Shown here piece by piece: positions 24,809 to 34,244 of a stretch of 64,000 nt of DNA (the first letter of the stretch is position 1; each line of letters begins with the position of its first letter). Where the stretch lies: contig NZ_JADBEL010000013.1 in the NCBI RefSeq assembly GCF_014873855.1, forward strand, positions 52,201-116,200. The letters run 5' to 3'. This stretch comes from Sporosarcina limicola (GTDB taxonomy: Bacteria > Bacillota > Bacilli > Bacillales_A > Planococcaceae). The notes below the pieces were generated by a model. That model made no database searches, was not told the DNA's origin, and saw only the letters and a list, made by a program, of their open reading frames with translations. The position numbers were made by a program, and so were the translations under genes.

Positions 24809-26179
24809 CTAAATACTTTGAACTGTTTTATTAATTCCTTGCTCAAAATCAAACTGCGAAACTTTATCCATTTGCGGTATTTTCCCTGTCTCTTTCACAT
24901 AGGCCTTATATGCTCTGAAAGTCCAATCTCTAAACTGTGTATGGTTGGCATACTCAAATAATATAGCACCCATTAAATCCATTTCACTTGGGTTTTTGGC
25001 GAGTCGATCAACTAAAAATTCCACATAATCAACATCGTTGTAATAGTAATTGTATGCCCTAATACTATTTACAGGGTTTTCCAAGTAAGTTCTATACACT
25101 TCTTCATAACGATTTAAAAATTCTTTACTGAAATCTTGCTTCTTACAAGCTTCTACTGCTACTTCTGCAGCAAGTTTTGAACTTTTTAATCCAATCGTCA
25201 TTCCAGTCGCCCATGCAGGATCAGCAAAAAATGCACTATCTCCTACACAAAGATAACCAGGTCCGCTCATCTGTTTATTCATATGACCAAGGCGTGAAGT
25301 AACCGCGACACTATCAAGCATATTTGCTCCCTCAATGACTTCTTTAAGTACTGGATGCTTAGACATCAAATCTCTATAAGCAAGTAGTTTATCATCATAG
25401 CCGGCAAAAATATCGTTCATTTTACTTCTAGCAACGAATCCAATGCTTGTTAAATTATCTTCAAGGGGAATAATCCAATACCAACAATCTGAAAAAGGTA
25501 ACATATTAACAGTACCTTTATGGTAGTTCGGATTATCTTTAATTAATGGTTCCAAATTTAAATTTTCGAAATAGCATCTCACTGCAAAATTGGCCCATTG
25601 ACCATCAAACACATGATCTAACTTGTCTCTAAGTTGTAATTTACTAGCGAAAATAGAGCTTCTACCGGAACAATCGATAACTAATTTTGTTTCTATTAAA
25701 ATATCTTCATTTTGATTATCTCTTACAATAATTCCAGTTACTTCATCTTTTTCACCTAAAATAATATCTCTAAGTGTATGTTCTTCTCTTATTTCAGCCC
25801 CCATACTTTTAGCCTTATTAAAGAAGACCATATCAAAATCAATACGTTTTACGTTGTATCCCCAATTAAATGCATGGTTTCCATCTTGGTACTCTTTCTT
25901 TTTAAAATCCACTTGAGTATATGCTTTTCCACCACTTGGAGCGATAATTTGCAAGGAATTTTTTTTGAAAAAATTTCCGTTATAAATTTCGTCATATACA
26001 TCTAATTCTTTAAGATAAATGTTACATATAGGGGATAATCCTTCGCCAACTATTGCTCTGGGGAATTTAGCTTTTTCTATTACTAAAGGCTTAATACCTT
26101 GTTGTAATAGGCGTATAGCTGTTGAAGATCCTGATAATCCTGCACCTATTATGACAACATCGTATTTTTCCATTCTCAT
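24809..26179 (-). CDS. FAD-dependent halogenase-like oxidoreductase
   Basis: A protein of 456 residues. FAD-binding GxGxxG in VVIIGAGLSGSSTAIRL, the GEGLSP segment near 46, an internal WYWIIP matching the WxWxIP motif of flavin-dependent halogenases (about residue 215), and GDSAFFADPAWATGMTIGL. Geranylgeranyl-reductase-type enzymes share the fold but usually lack WxWxIP. It may halogenate or oxidise the ACP-bound chain. Its ATG overlaps the ACP stop (ATGA). An alternative start is ATG 26173. Confidence 0.72.
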   Translation of the reverse strand: MRMEKYDVVIIGAGLSGSSTAIRLLQQGIKPLVIEKAKFPRAIVGEGLSPICNIYLKELDVYDEIYNGNFFKKNSLQIIAPSGGKAYTQVDFKKKEYQDGNHAFNWGYNVKRIDFDMVFFNKAKSMGAEIREEHTLRDIILGEKDEVTGIIVRDNQNEDILIETKLVIDCSGRSSIFASKLQLRDKLDHVFDGQWANFAVRCYFENLNLEPLIKDNPNYHKGTVNMLPFSDCWYWIIPLEDNLTSIGFVARSKMNDIFAGYDDKLLAYRDLMSKHPVLKEVIEGANMLDSVAVTSRLGHMNKQMSGPGYLCVGDSAFFADPAWATGMTIGLKSSKLAAEVAVEACKKQDFSKEFLNRYEEVYRTYLENPVNSIRAYNYYYNDVDYVEFLVDRLAKNPSEMDLMGAILFEYANHTQFRDWTFRAYKAYVKETGKIPQMDKVSQFDFEQGINKTVQSI

Positions 26180-26427
26180 AAAATTACTCCTTGTTTACCT
26201 TTAATAAACTTTATCAAGTCTTCTACTGTAGAAATATTTGCAGCATCTTCTTCACTAAATTCTACATCGAATTTTGATTCTATGGATAAAATAACTTTAA
26301 TATTATTCAATGAATCAATACCTAAGTCTTGTAAATTGCTAAGTTCAGTTATTGAATCTTTTTGATTTTTTTCTACGTGCTTTTTTAAGACTTCTATGAC
26401 TTCAATTAAAAGTTTTTCATTACTCAT
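26176..26427 (-). CDS. Acyl carrier protein
   Basis: A protein of 83 residues with the phosphopantetheine site LGIDSLNNIKVILSIESKF (Ser in DSL) and the usual four-helix spacing, ending VEDLIKFIKGKQG. The start MSNEKLL follows AGGAGGAGGA with 10-nt spacing. It is the first gene of the operon that runs down to 19123. Likely loaded by the acyl-AMP ligase and activated by the AcpS-like enzyme at 18453. Confidence 0.92.
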   Translation of the reverse strand: MSNEKLLIEVIEVLKKHVEKNQKDSITELSNLQDLGIDSLNNIKVILSIESKFDVEFSEEDAANISTVEDLIKFIKGKQGVIL

Positions 26428-27605
26428 AATTAGCGAACTCCTCCTCCTAAAATATAACTTCAATGTAACCTACTAGGAATCTGTCGTCAAGTTATATTTT
26501 TAAAATAAAAAGAGGGTATAGATGTCGTTGAACGCTCTAAATACGGATGTCATTTAAATATTTCCGCGAAATGGAGCCTAAAGCTTCGGTGATCGAGCCA
26601 AGTTCTTAAACAAGATTCCGTAAGCTTCGACTTCAATAACTGCGGTTATTAGATATGTGAGATGTGCTTTTCTATGTGTAGCCTCCACGATAGTGAACTT
26701 ACTTTTGATGAGTTCTTTTTCTAATTCAATTTCACGTTGACAAAAAAATTTCAACCACTTTTTGATTAAGCATGTATTCCTGCTGTCAAAGAGAAGGTTA
26801 ATGTAGAGAGCCATGGTCGTATTCGCAGTAAAGCTCAAACGGATTATTACCTTAATAAAAGATTTAAGAAATACCAAGAACAAAAGCGCTGGAGTCTAGC
26901 CGACAAATCTCCAACTTGTAACTTATCCACAGTTCGAGATTTTTAAATTCCTAGGCATAGAAATAGGCGACATTTCATTCAAATTCGAATGAAATATCGC
27001 CTTTAAATTTAAGCTCAACACAATAGTCTGTACTTGATATAAAAAATATACAAAAAACATCTGTATTCCGTATCCTCCACGGTTGAAAGTACTAGCAAAT
27101 AATCGATTTAACTAGAAGGTAACGAGGAACTTCTAGGTTGTTGTAAAAGCTAAGTACATTCGTTGGTGTTGAGTCTAAAATTAAATACACTTGAATCAAT
27201 TTTATAATTAAAATTTTCTCAAAGTACAGACTACTCCGTAGTCCAAAATGCTTTTTTAAAAATTAGGCTGCGCTTCGTTCCTTATACAATCTGCTCCATT
27301 TTTCTGGGCCACGTGCGGTTGTTATATACTTTCATACATCGGTTTTATAGTTGATTTTATAGACCTTTTGACACAATGAATCGCTACCCCCAAAATAGAT
27401 ATCCATCGGGATTTTCAGCAATCTTCTTACAAATTCAAGTTTTTCACCTTATTTACTCCAAGAGGCTACAGTTATAAATTAACGCGATAAATGAAAAGAC
27501 CAAATCAAAAAAACGATGGATTGATTCGGTTTGTAAACAAAAGGCATTTCGAATAGGGCCATTCGAAGTGCCTTTCGTGATTTCCTTTGTATTTCTCTTA
27601 GAAAT
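26428..27605. other. Intergenic region with decayed sequence and a palindrome
   Basis: No intact gene. AGGCGACATTTCATTC (26965-26980) and its near-perfect complement (26987-27002) form a 16-bp hairpin with one mismatch, ending TCGCCTTTAAATT, a plausible terminator. A plus-strand open stretch at 26775-26945 (VESHGRIRSKAQTDYYLNKR) and a minus one at 26578-26883 look like eroded mobile-element coding, but I cannot name them. A 14-bp inverted repeat around 27540-27575 adjoins the IS1182 relic. Confidence 0.35.
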
Positions 27606-27965
27606 AGACCTATGCATGACCGCTTTCTATGCCGTTTCTGGACCTGACAAAATCCACTTGGAAATCTTTTTTTAAGTTCTCAGCAAAAAAAGTTAGTATC
27701 AAATGCATGGACAATTTTTTAGCCTCTCAGTGTTTCCATCGCATACTGTGCTTTTCCTTACCATCTGCAAATGCGTGTTCAATAGACTTGACTTTCTTAT
27801 CTAAATCATCCTTTAAAATACAACAGAAAATCCGAGAAACCAGCGATATGCTATATTTGTTTCGATTTCTTCTATTGTTTTACGTATCGAACGATACCTA
27901 AGATGTATTGAATAAACGGCATTTAATATCACAGGGCCGATACTTGGACGATCTACACCAAAAAT
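27606..27965 (-). pseudogene. IS1182-family transposase relic with internal deletion
   Basis: Minus-strand frames read RPSIGPVILNAVYSIHLRYR, SIRKTIEEIETNIAYRWFLG (N-terminal IS1182 sequence). After an abrupt junction and frame change comes EHAFADGKEKHSMRWKH, stop, EAKKLSMHLILTFFAENLKK, the C-terminal end. The middle of the transposase is lost. It separates the KAS III-like gene from the ACP operon. Confidence 0.7.
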
Positions 27966-28142
27966 ACAAAACTAACTGATAGATAAAAGAAAAATTAATC
28001 GCAACATCAATTTTATTAACTAGATGGTTCGCAGAGAAAACCCGTTAATCTCAATTAATTCAACTTGATCTCAGTGAATAGGGCTATTATTCTTGGATAA
28101 CATCATTCACCGCCTCAAGTAGTCTTAGTAACTTTTTTATAC

Positions 28143-28184
28143 AAAAAAATGTAGGCAAATCGATTTTTATCGAGTTTGTCTACA
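28143..28184 (-). terminator. Intrinsic terminator after the KAS III-like gene
   Basis: On the minus strand TGTAGACAAACTCGA pairs with TCGATTTGCCTACA across a TAAAAA loop, followed by seven T residues (28149-28143). It ends the KAS III transcript before the IS relic. Confidence 0.7.
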
Positions 28185-28277
28185 GTCTGACCCTATCGTT
28201 TGACCCACTTTTTAATTTGGATCTATATAGGCTGTGATTTTCAGCACTCCCATTTGTTTATTCTGCTTCTTTATTTA

Positions 28278-29260
28278 TCAGTTTACTCCCCACTTCAAAA
28301 TAAGTCCTGCGTGGTTCAGGCCACCGCCATATCCGTAAATAGCCAGTGTATCATTATATTTCAATTTACCGTCCTTTACAGCCAGGTCTAAAGCCAATGG
28401 AATAGAAGCAGATGAAGTATTCCCAAAAAACTCTACGCTATGCAATAATTTTGATTTATCAATCTCTAACTTTTCGGTTATGGATTCAATCATTCTTAAA
28501 TTAGCACTATGGGGAACAAACCAGTCTAAATCACTGACTGACATATTGTTTTTTTCAAGTAATTCATTCATACCTTTTGGTATAGTCCGGATAGCCCATT
28601 TATAAACCTCTCTGCCATTTTGTACTATATTCCCACTTCCAGCGAGTTCCTTCCCCTTCATGGTTTTAGAAAGGCCAGACCGGTATAAATGCTCTCCCCC
28701 GTCACCGTTACTACCTAAATGTGATACTAGAAAACCTGAAAAGTTTTCGTCTCTTTCCACCATTACAGCTCCTGCACCATCACCAAATAAGATACAACTT
28801 GAACGATCTGTATAATCCGTTACTTTTGTTAACGTTTCAGTACCAATAACTAGTATTTTTTTATGAGCTTCAGCAGTAATAAGGCAGTTCGCTAAATGAA
28901 GAGCATGTGTAAAGCCTGCACAAGCAGCATTTATATCAATCGCTCCGGTGTTTTGAATGCCTAATGCATCTTGAACTAGGCAAGCTACACTCGGAAAGGG
29001 GTAATCTGGGGTTGTAGTAGCTACTATGATGAGGTCCACATCGTCAATTTTTTTTTATATGTTTTAACAAGTTGTTTTACAGCTTTGATGGCTAAATGTG
29101 ATGAAAATTCATTTTCATTTGTGATACGTCTTTCCTTCATTCCCGTTCTATCCAAAATCCATTGATCAGTTGTTTCAACTATACTTTGAAAATCGGTATT
29201 CGTTAAACGCTTTTCCGGTACAAAACTACCTATGGCTGATATTCTTGCTCTGGATAACAA
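28278..29260 (-). pseudogene. KAS III (FabH-like) ketoacyl synthase, frameshifted in an A9 run
   Basis: Two frames join to one FabH-like protein of about 326 residues. The N-terminal part reads RARISAIGSFVPEKRLTNTD and VETTDQWILDRTGMKERRIT; the second starts IIVATTTPDYPFPSVACLVQ. The catalytic Cys (NAACAGFTHAL), His (VPHSANLRMI) and Asn (FGNTSSASIPL) are all present. The shift is at an A9 tract (plus 29048-29056); ten A would give KTYKKKIDDVDLI. This may be a real mutation, a phase-variable tract or a sequencing error. The start is TTG 29260 after AGAGGTGATAAG. It would make a 3-ketoacyl-ACP for the cluster. Confidence 0.82.
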
Positions 29261-29287
29261 CTTATCACCTCTTTCAAATATAAGTAA

Positions 29288-29323
29288 ATTATAGCATTTA
29301 ATATTAGTACTTGATAACAAGTA
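29288..29323 (-). promoter_or_regulatory. Promoter/operator of the KAS III-like gene
   Basis: A perfect -10, TATAAT, lies at 29293-29288 (minus). The 16-bp palindrome TACTTGATAACAAGTA (29308-29323) covers the expected -35 region, and the plus strand reads ATTAGTACTTGAT, close to one half of the FapR box (ATTAGTACCTGAT...). FapR represses fatty acid synthesis genes in Bacillus. The operator identity is inference. Confidence 0.45.
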
Positions 29324-29454
29324 TACGTTGATTTATGTAAGTGTCAATAATTTCATGTAAATAAAGAATTCTTTTTCTTGTAGAATCTTTTTAATCAAAA
29401 TAGATAGAATTGAATCGGTACTGACACGCATAAATGTCAGAAGGGTCGGGAGCC

Positions 29455-30040
29455 TTACTCATTGTCAAGATGAACAACACGATAAGTGGGACTGCCCTTA
29501 TACCAATGAATCATCCTTGTATTTAAAATCCCCTCCTGGAAGACCGCAACGTCAGCCAACTCGACAGTATCGGTTCTCGGCGACATGATGCTAAAAAAAC
29601 AGCAGGGATAACAGGAATGCCGGAAATATTGTCCACCCCATATTGCGGATATGTTCAAACAGGTTGACACCGACAATCGATGCCGCAAGATTCGTTGTAT
29701 CCGAAAGTGGAGACATCTTGTCACCGAAGAACCCATCCGACACAATTGCTCCAGCAGTTATAGCTAATGACAAATCAAGTACCCCTGCCATTTCGATAAA
29801 TGCAACTCCGACCGTCGCAACCGTTGTCAACGAACTTCCGATCAACACACCGATAATCGAAGTCACGATAAAACGATGGCGAAAAAGAAGGTCGGCGTAA
29901 TCAATTGAAAGCTCATATAGATTAATGTCGGAATCGTCCCCATCATCCAGCTACTAATTAGGAGCTGGATGAAGAAGAATAGGAATACTGCACTCATTCC
30001 CGCCCTTGCCCCTTCCACCAATCCTGCTTCAAGCCGGCGG
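29455..30040 (-). pseudogene. NhaC-family Na+/H+ antiporter remnant
   Basis: Only the C-terminal third remains, in broken frames: AGLVEGARAGMSAVF-like start, IIGVLIGSSLTTVATVGVAF, GDKMSPLSDTTNLAASIVGV and NLFEHIRNMGWTIFPAFLLS. At least two frameshifts and a missing N terminus make it non-functional. It closes the accessory region on the right. Confidence 0.75.
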
Positions 30041-30133
30041 CACTTACACTTTTTACAAAAATATGGTTATTTTGAATCGTAACACGACCATTTTAGAAGT
30101 TAAGTGTTTTTTAATAGTGGGCAATCACACTTT

Positions 30134-30871
30134 TCAACGTTCACACGCATATCCATCCTTGTTGCCATCCATTTTTTCCGCGTAGGCAGGATGCCCTTTT
30201 TTCACGCCGTCCGGATATTTTTTGCGTAGTTCAGTACAGTTCTTGAAATATTCCTTTGCGCCGGAAACAGGTTTTGTTTTCGATTTTTCTTCGGCATACT
30301 TGTCACCATCGAAACCCTTATCTGTCGCATAATCTTCAAGTCCCCAAATACCGATTCCCGCTTTTTTCGCTTCCTCTTGCACTTTTTCATATGGATCAAG
30401 ATGTCGCGTATTCGGCGGATAAACATAGGCAACACGGGCCAACCCTTCTGCCAAAAGCTTCTCTTGGACACTCTCTCCATCGATATAAATATACGCTAAC
30501 AATCTGCCATATTTATCTGTCCGTCCACCGACATCAAATTCAATTTCAAGCTTCCCACTACTCATCAACTCTTGGTTCCGCTCTTTCGCCTTATCTCCAA
30601 ATGGCTGTTTGCCAAGGCGCGGATGATTTGTTTCAGGTGTATCAATGAGCAGATAACGCACATTTTGCTCTTTACCTTCATACATAATTTTGATTGTGTC
30701 GCCGTCTATCGTCTTGATCAGTTCCACCGGAATCAAATCTGAACGGCTAGGTGTTTTATCTTTCTCTGAAAATAGGTCAGGGAAATAGATTGCTACCATA
30801 ATAATTGCGGCAATAATGAGGATCGATTTTGTTACGTTATTCTTTTTAGAAACGTTTCTTTTTTTCGCCAT
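30134..30871 (-). CDS. Membrane-anchored thermonuclease with excalibur domain
   Basis: A protein of 245 residues. An N-terminal membrane anchor (about 16-34) precedes an SNase domain (about 47-180: VELIKTIDGDTIKI, VRYLLIDTPETNHP, TDKYGRLLAYIYIDGESVQE). A C-terminal excalibur calcium-binding motif DGNKDGYACE follows. It degrades extracellular nucleic acids at the cell surface, as B. subtilis YncB/YhcR relatives do. AAAGGAATG precedes the ATG. Own transcript. Confidence 0.88.
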   Translation of the reverse strand: MAKKRNVSKKNNVTKSILIIAAIIMVAIYFPDLFSEKDKTPSRSDLIPVELIKTIDGDTIKIMYEGKEQNVRYLLIDTPETNHPRLGKQPFGDKAKERNQELMSSGKLEIEFDVGGRTDKYGRLLAYIYIDGESVQEKLLAEGLARVAYVYPPNTRHLDPYEKVQEEAKKAGIGIWGLEDYATDKGFDGDKYAEEKSKTKPVSGAKEYFKNCTELRKKYPDGVKKGHPAYAEKMDGNKDGYACER

Positions 30872-30923
30872 CTAATTCATTCCTTTTCTTTGCTATTTTG
30901 CATTTATCAAATACGCCAAGATT

Positions 30924-30945
30924 TTTATCGAGCTTGCTCGATAAA
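30924..30945. terminator. Possible terminator after the crcB pair
   Basis: TTTATCGAGC (30924-30933), 2-nt spacer, GCTCGATAAA (30936-30945); short T/A runs on both sides. Confidence 0.45.
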
Positions 30946-30994
30946 TCCTCCTGAAAAATCTGTGGCATCCGCCGGAAGCTTTTGCTGAATTAAG

Positions 30995-31345
30995 TTAAAA
31001 TAACTTATATCCAATTGCTGCGAACGTAAGACCCCCGCCATATGTTAACAAGAAATAGATCAAAGCGTGGTTTTTGTGATTGTTTTTCCATAATCGAATT
31101 AACTCTTTATTCACCGTAGAATATGTCGTCAATGCACCTGCAAGTCCGGATGCTATTAACAATGTCCACATTCGAGATAACTCCATTCCAAAGACTATAC
31201 CAATCAGTAATGACCCGATTAGATTAACTAGCAATGTACCCGTCGGAATGCCGTCCGAGTGATTCATGTTTTTCGAAATAAGATATCGGATAACGGCGCC
31301 GAAAAATCCACCAATCCCGACCATCAAAATGTCAACCAACGTCAT
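30995..31345 (-). CDS. crcB: Fluoride channel subunit CrcB (second copy)
   Basis: A protein of 116 residues with four membrane segments; marks GIGGFFGAVIRYLI, GTLLVNLIGSLLIGIV and SGLAGALTTYSTVNKE, as in Fluc channels. The start ATG 31345 overlaps the upstream crcB stop (GCATGACG), so the two are coupled. Gram-positive bacteria often carry two crcB genes that form a heterodimeric channel. Confidence 0.92.
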   Translation of the reverse strand: MTLVDILMVGIGGFFGAVIRYLISKNMNHSDGIPTGTLLVNLIGSLLIGIVFGMELSRMWTLLIASGLAGALTTYSTVNKELIRLWKNNHKNHALIYFLLTYGGGLTFAAIGYKLF

Positions 31346-31719
31346 GCACACACCTTCTTCTTGCCAAGATGAAATCCGAATACCCCGGCAGCTAATCCGC
31401 CGATGATACTACTGACGACATAAAATGAAGCAATGAAGTACTGGCCATTTTCAACAAGCATAACCGTCTCCATGCTCAAGGCTGAAAACGTTGTGAATGA
31501 GCCTAGAAAACCTGTCGTGATAACTTCTTCGGTTTTCTTATCGGCACCGATTTCCCGAAAAACCCCAGTGACGATTAGACATAGCAGGAATGTGCCGATG
31601 ATGTTAATCGTAAGTGTCATCGTTGGAAAGTCCGATTCGCTGTACATGAGTTGTCCCACACTTATCCGTAGGATGGCACCTGCCGCCCCCGTGAGACCAA
31701 TCCACACAACCTTCTTCAT
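31342..31719 (-). CDS. crcB: Fluoride channel subunit CrcB (first copy)
   Basis: A protein of 125 residues with four membrane segments; GLTGAAGAILRISVGQLMY, TLTINIIGTFLLCLIV and TGFLGSFTTFSALSMETVML carry the conserved Asn and Phe-box residues of Fluc channels. Its ATG overlaps the helicase stop (ATGA), so it is read from the helicase transcript. I looked for a fluoride riboswitch before it and found none. Confidence 0.93.
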   Translation of the reverse strand: MKKVVWIGLTGAAGAILRISVGQLMYSESDFPTMTLTINIIGTFLLCLIVTGVFREIGADKKTEEVITTGFLGSFTTFSALSMETVMLVENGQYFIASFYVVSSIIGGLAAGVFGFHLGKKKVCA

Positions 31720-33872
31720 ATCGCCACCTTTTCAAGTAACCTCTTCGACAGCAAGATTTCGAGATCAAGGCGCTTTTCCATTTTGTCGAATTGAATATGG
31801 ACTTCATTACCCTCACATTTGATAATTTCACCGCATCCGAACACACGATGCTTCACAACTGTTCCGACCGTAAGCTCGTCACTGTCATCGATGCCGTTCG
31901 GATTAAGGGGAATTTCAGTTGCGATTATCCGCACAGGCTTCCGATTATTTTCAGCGTGGCCAGGTTTCATAAGCAGACCCCGCACTTCATTCAAAAACTT
32001 CGAATCCTCTTTCGGCTTCCCATCAGATTTACTATATGAAAGCAATTCGAGCTTTTCTTTCGCCCGCGTCATGCCTACGTAGAAGAGCCGCCTCGCTTCT
32101 TCCAGCGCCGCCTCATTTCCTTCGTCTTCTTCCGATGGGATGATTCCATTTAGCAAATCAATCATAAATACACGCCTAAACTCCAACCCTTTTGCACTAT
32201 GGAACGTCGATAAGGTGACGGCGTTTTCAGAAGGATTAAATTTGGCATTTTGAACAGCTTGTTCAAGTTCTTTCAAACGATTAGCAAATTCCACCATCGT
32301 TCGTAGTTGAGATGCGATTCCTTCAAGTGTGTCAAGAATTCCAAGAAGACTCTCAATGCGGAATCCGAATTTTTCAGCCCGACTTTTAAGGGAATTTTCA
32401 TACTCAAGTTCATACCTAATCATCCGAATTACCTGATCCGGACGCATTTCGGGAATTTTAGCGTACACCTCTTTATATTCTTTTAATTTCTTAATCTGAT
32501 TATCTCTCAAATCGACCGTTTGAATGAATGCATCGAATACATTTCCTTTCGTTTTGGTGTTTTCGAATTGGGTGAGCATGTTGCGTGATATAAACAGATT
32601 CATTTTCATAATAAGCTTAGCGAATATGTCTTTCCGTTCTGTATTGAAACTAAGCCGCATGAAATTCAACACATCTTCAACAATCCAATGAGAGAAAAAC
32701 TTGTCATCCGCATCTTTCATATAGAAAGGGATGCCACGCCTATGCAGTTCGTTGACAAACATTGTCGAGGAAGAGTTATTACGAAACAGGATGGCGACTT
32801 CCTTCAAATTGGTCTCGCCGAGCAGTTCATATGTCACGTATTCCAACTGACGTTTCGGATCTTCCAGTTGTCGAATGCCAATCGGACCAACCGCCGAATT
32901 TTCTGTCTGCATCTCTTTCGGATAACGTTTTTTATTCCGTTTAATAAACTGTGCAGTCAGCTCAACAATTTCTTTCGATGAACGATAATTGCGTTCCATC
33001 ATCAAAACATGTGCATCCGGATAGACTTTCTTGAAATCTAAGAGGTAATCCGGCTCCGCACCGCGCCATGTATAGATTGATTGATCGTCATCTGCAACGA
33101 CACATAGATTGCTGTGATGCGCCACAAGATGCTCAACAATTTTGTGCTGGACGAGCGATGTATCTTGACTTTCATCGGTCAAAAGATAGTCGTATCGGTT
33201 TCGGAAAAGAGCAGCAAGTTCCTCGTCTTCTTTAAACGCCCCTACTGCAATCGTTAGCATATCGTCAAAGTCGAGGAGCAGATGACCGTTTGTACGTGTT
33301 TTATACTGTTCATACTTCAGTGCGATGCGTCCTGCTTTGTCAATTGGCCCATCAAGTTCCTCCCACTTTTCAAGGGGGATCATTTTGTTTTTAATGGAAC
33401 TAATGAATGTGGATAATGACCCTAATTCATCATCTGTACACTCCTCGTGTAGCACTTCTTTATAAAGACCTTTCAGTAAAAAGTGCTTATTGATTGGCTG
33501 CTTTCCTCTTCCGTTGCCCTCAATAAGTTCATAGGTTGTACCGATTTTATTCAAATAGGTACGTGCGATTGTGAACGCTAGACTGTGGATTGTTGAAAAA
33601 TCGACAAGGGTACTCCGAGGGAAAAACCGCCCGAATCGCTCCGTCATATCACGTGCAGATGCCTTGCTAAATGTGATTGCCTTAATGCGGTTCGGTTGAA
33701 TACCTTTCTCTTCAATCAAATAGCCAATCCGCATGATCATCGTCGTTGTTTTCCCCGAACCCGGGCACGCCAGAAGAAGAAGAGGTCCTTCCGTTTGCAA
33801 GACCGCTTTCTTTTGCACCTCATTCAATTCTATATTCAATTCTTTCTTTTTCCGTTCAAAAAAATTAGCCAT
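31716..33872 (-). CDS. UvrD/PcrA-like ATP-dependent DNA helicase
   Basis: A protein of 718 residues of helicase superfamily 1. Walker A ACPGSGKTTTMIMRIGYL, motif Ia ITFSKASARDM, motif II LLTDESQDTS, motif III VVADDDQSIYTWRGAEPDYL, motif IV RNYRSSKEIVELT, motif V LSTFHSAKGLEF and motif VI LFYVGMTRAKEKL. The C-terminal 60 residues (GTVVKHRVFGCGEI...) resemble the PcrA tail that contacts RNA polymerase. It is probably a second UvrD-type helicase beside PcrA. Single site AAAGGAG. Confidence 0.92.
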   Translation of the reverse strand: MANFFERKKKELNIELNEVQKKAVLQTEGPLLLLACPGSGKTTTMIMRIGYLIEEKGIQPNRIKAITFSKASARDMTERFGRFFPRSTLVDFSTIHSLAFTIARTYLNKIGTTYELIEGNGRGKQPINKHFLLKGLYKEVLHEECTDDELGSLSTFISSIKNKMIPLEKWEELDGPIDKAGRIALKYEQYKTRTNGHLLLDFDDMLTIAVGAFKEDEELAALFRNRYDYLLTDESQDTSLVQHKIVEHLVAHHSNLCVVADDDQSIYTWRGAEPDYLLDFKKVYPDAHVLMMERNYRSSKEIVELTAQFIKRNKKRYPKEMQTENSAVGPIGIRQLEDPKRQLEYVTYELLGETNLKEVAILFRNNSSSTMFVNELHRRGIPFYMKDADDKFFSHWIVEDVLNFMRLSFNTERKDIFAKLIMKMNLFISRNMLTQFENTKTKGNVFDAFIQTVDLRDNQIKKLKEYKEVYAKIPEMRPDQVIRMIRYELEYENSLKSRAEKFGFRIESLLGILDTLEGIASQLRTMVEFANRLKELEQAVQNAKFNPSENAVTLSTFHSAKGLEFRRVFMIDLLNGIIPSEEDEGNEAALEEARRLFYVGMTRAKEKLELLSYSKSDGKPKEDSKFLNEVRGLLMKPGHAENNRKPVRIIATEIPLNPNGIDDSDELTVGTVVKHRVFGCGEIIKCEGNEVHIQFDKMEKRLDLEILLSKRLLEKVAI

Positions 33873-33954
33873 TGTACAGATACTCCTTTTACTATCCCTG
33901 TATCTAATTTACCATACGAACGCGCATTTGTAGAGAAGTTTTAATGTATTCCAT

Positions 33955-33986
33955 ACAAAAACCTCCACACAAATGCTGTGCAGAGG
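33955..33986 (-). terminator. Intrinsic terminator of the small gene at 34002
   Basis: On the minus strand CCTCTGCACA pairs with TGTGTGGAGG, then TTTTTG. Confidence 0.6.
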
Positions 33987-34001
33987 CTCTCGATTATTTC
34001 C

Positions 34002-34187
34002 TTATTCGCCATTTTCAAGTCGATCGATTTCGATACCACCGTGCCTTTTTCCACCACCGGAATATTCCGTGGAAGCAACTTCATTCGTATGACGCTTTTC
34101 ATCCGAAAACTCCTTGCCCTTCATCTTCGTCTGGTTCAAACCATCTGTCTTTTTGTCCGATAGCGGATTTTTTTCATTTTCCGGCAT
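34002..34187 (-). CDS. Small hydrophilic protein
   Basis: A protein of 61 residues: MPENEKNPLSDKKTDGLNQT, then a basic/acidic stretch and GGGKRHGGIEIDRLENGE. TAGGAG stands 8 nt before the ATG and a terminator follows, so it is probably expressed. The composition (no Cys, many charged residues) resembles small sporulation- or stress-associated proteins, but I do not recognise it. Confidence 0.6.
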   Translation of the reverse strand: MPENEKNPLSDKKTDGLNQTKMKGKEFSDEKRHTNEVASTEYSGGGKRHGGIEIDRLENGE

Positions 34188-34244
34188 TCTTACCACTCCT
34201 ATTTAGGTAGTTGACAATAAGAATATACCCTCATCAGAAAGGTC

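Noticed and set aside
31600..31719. Possible fluoride riboswitch before crcB
   Set aside because: The crcB start overlaps the helicase stop by 4 nt, leaving no leader; no riboswitch-like sequence found.
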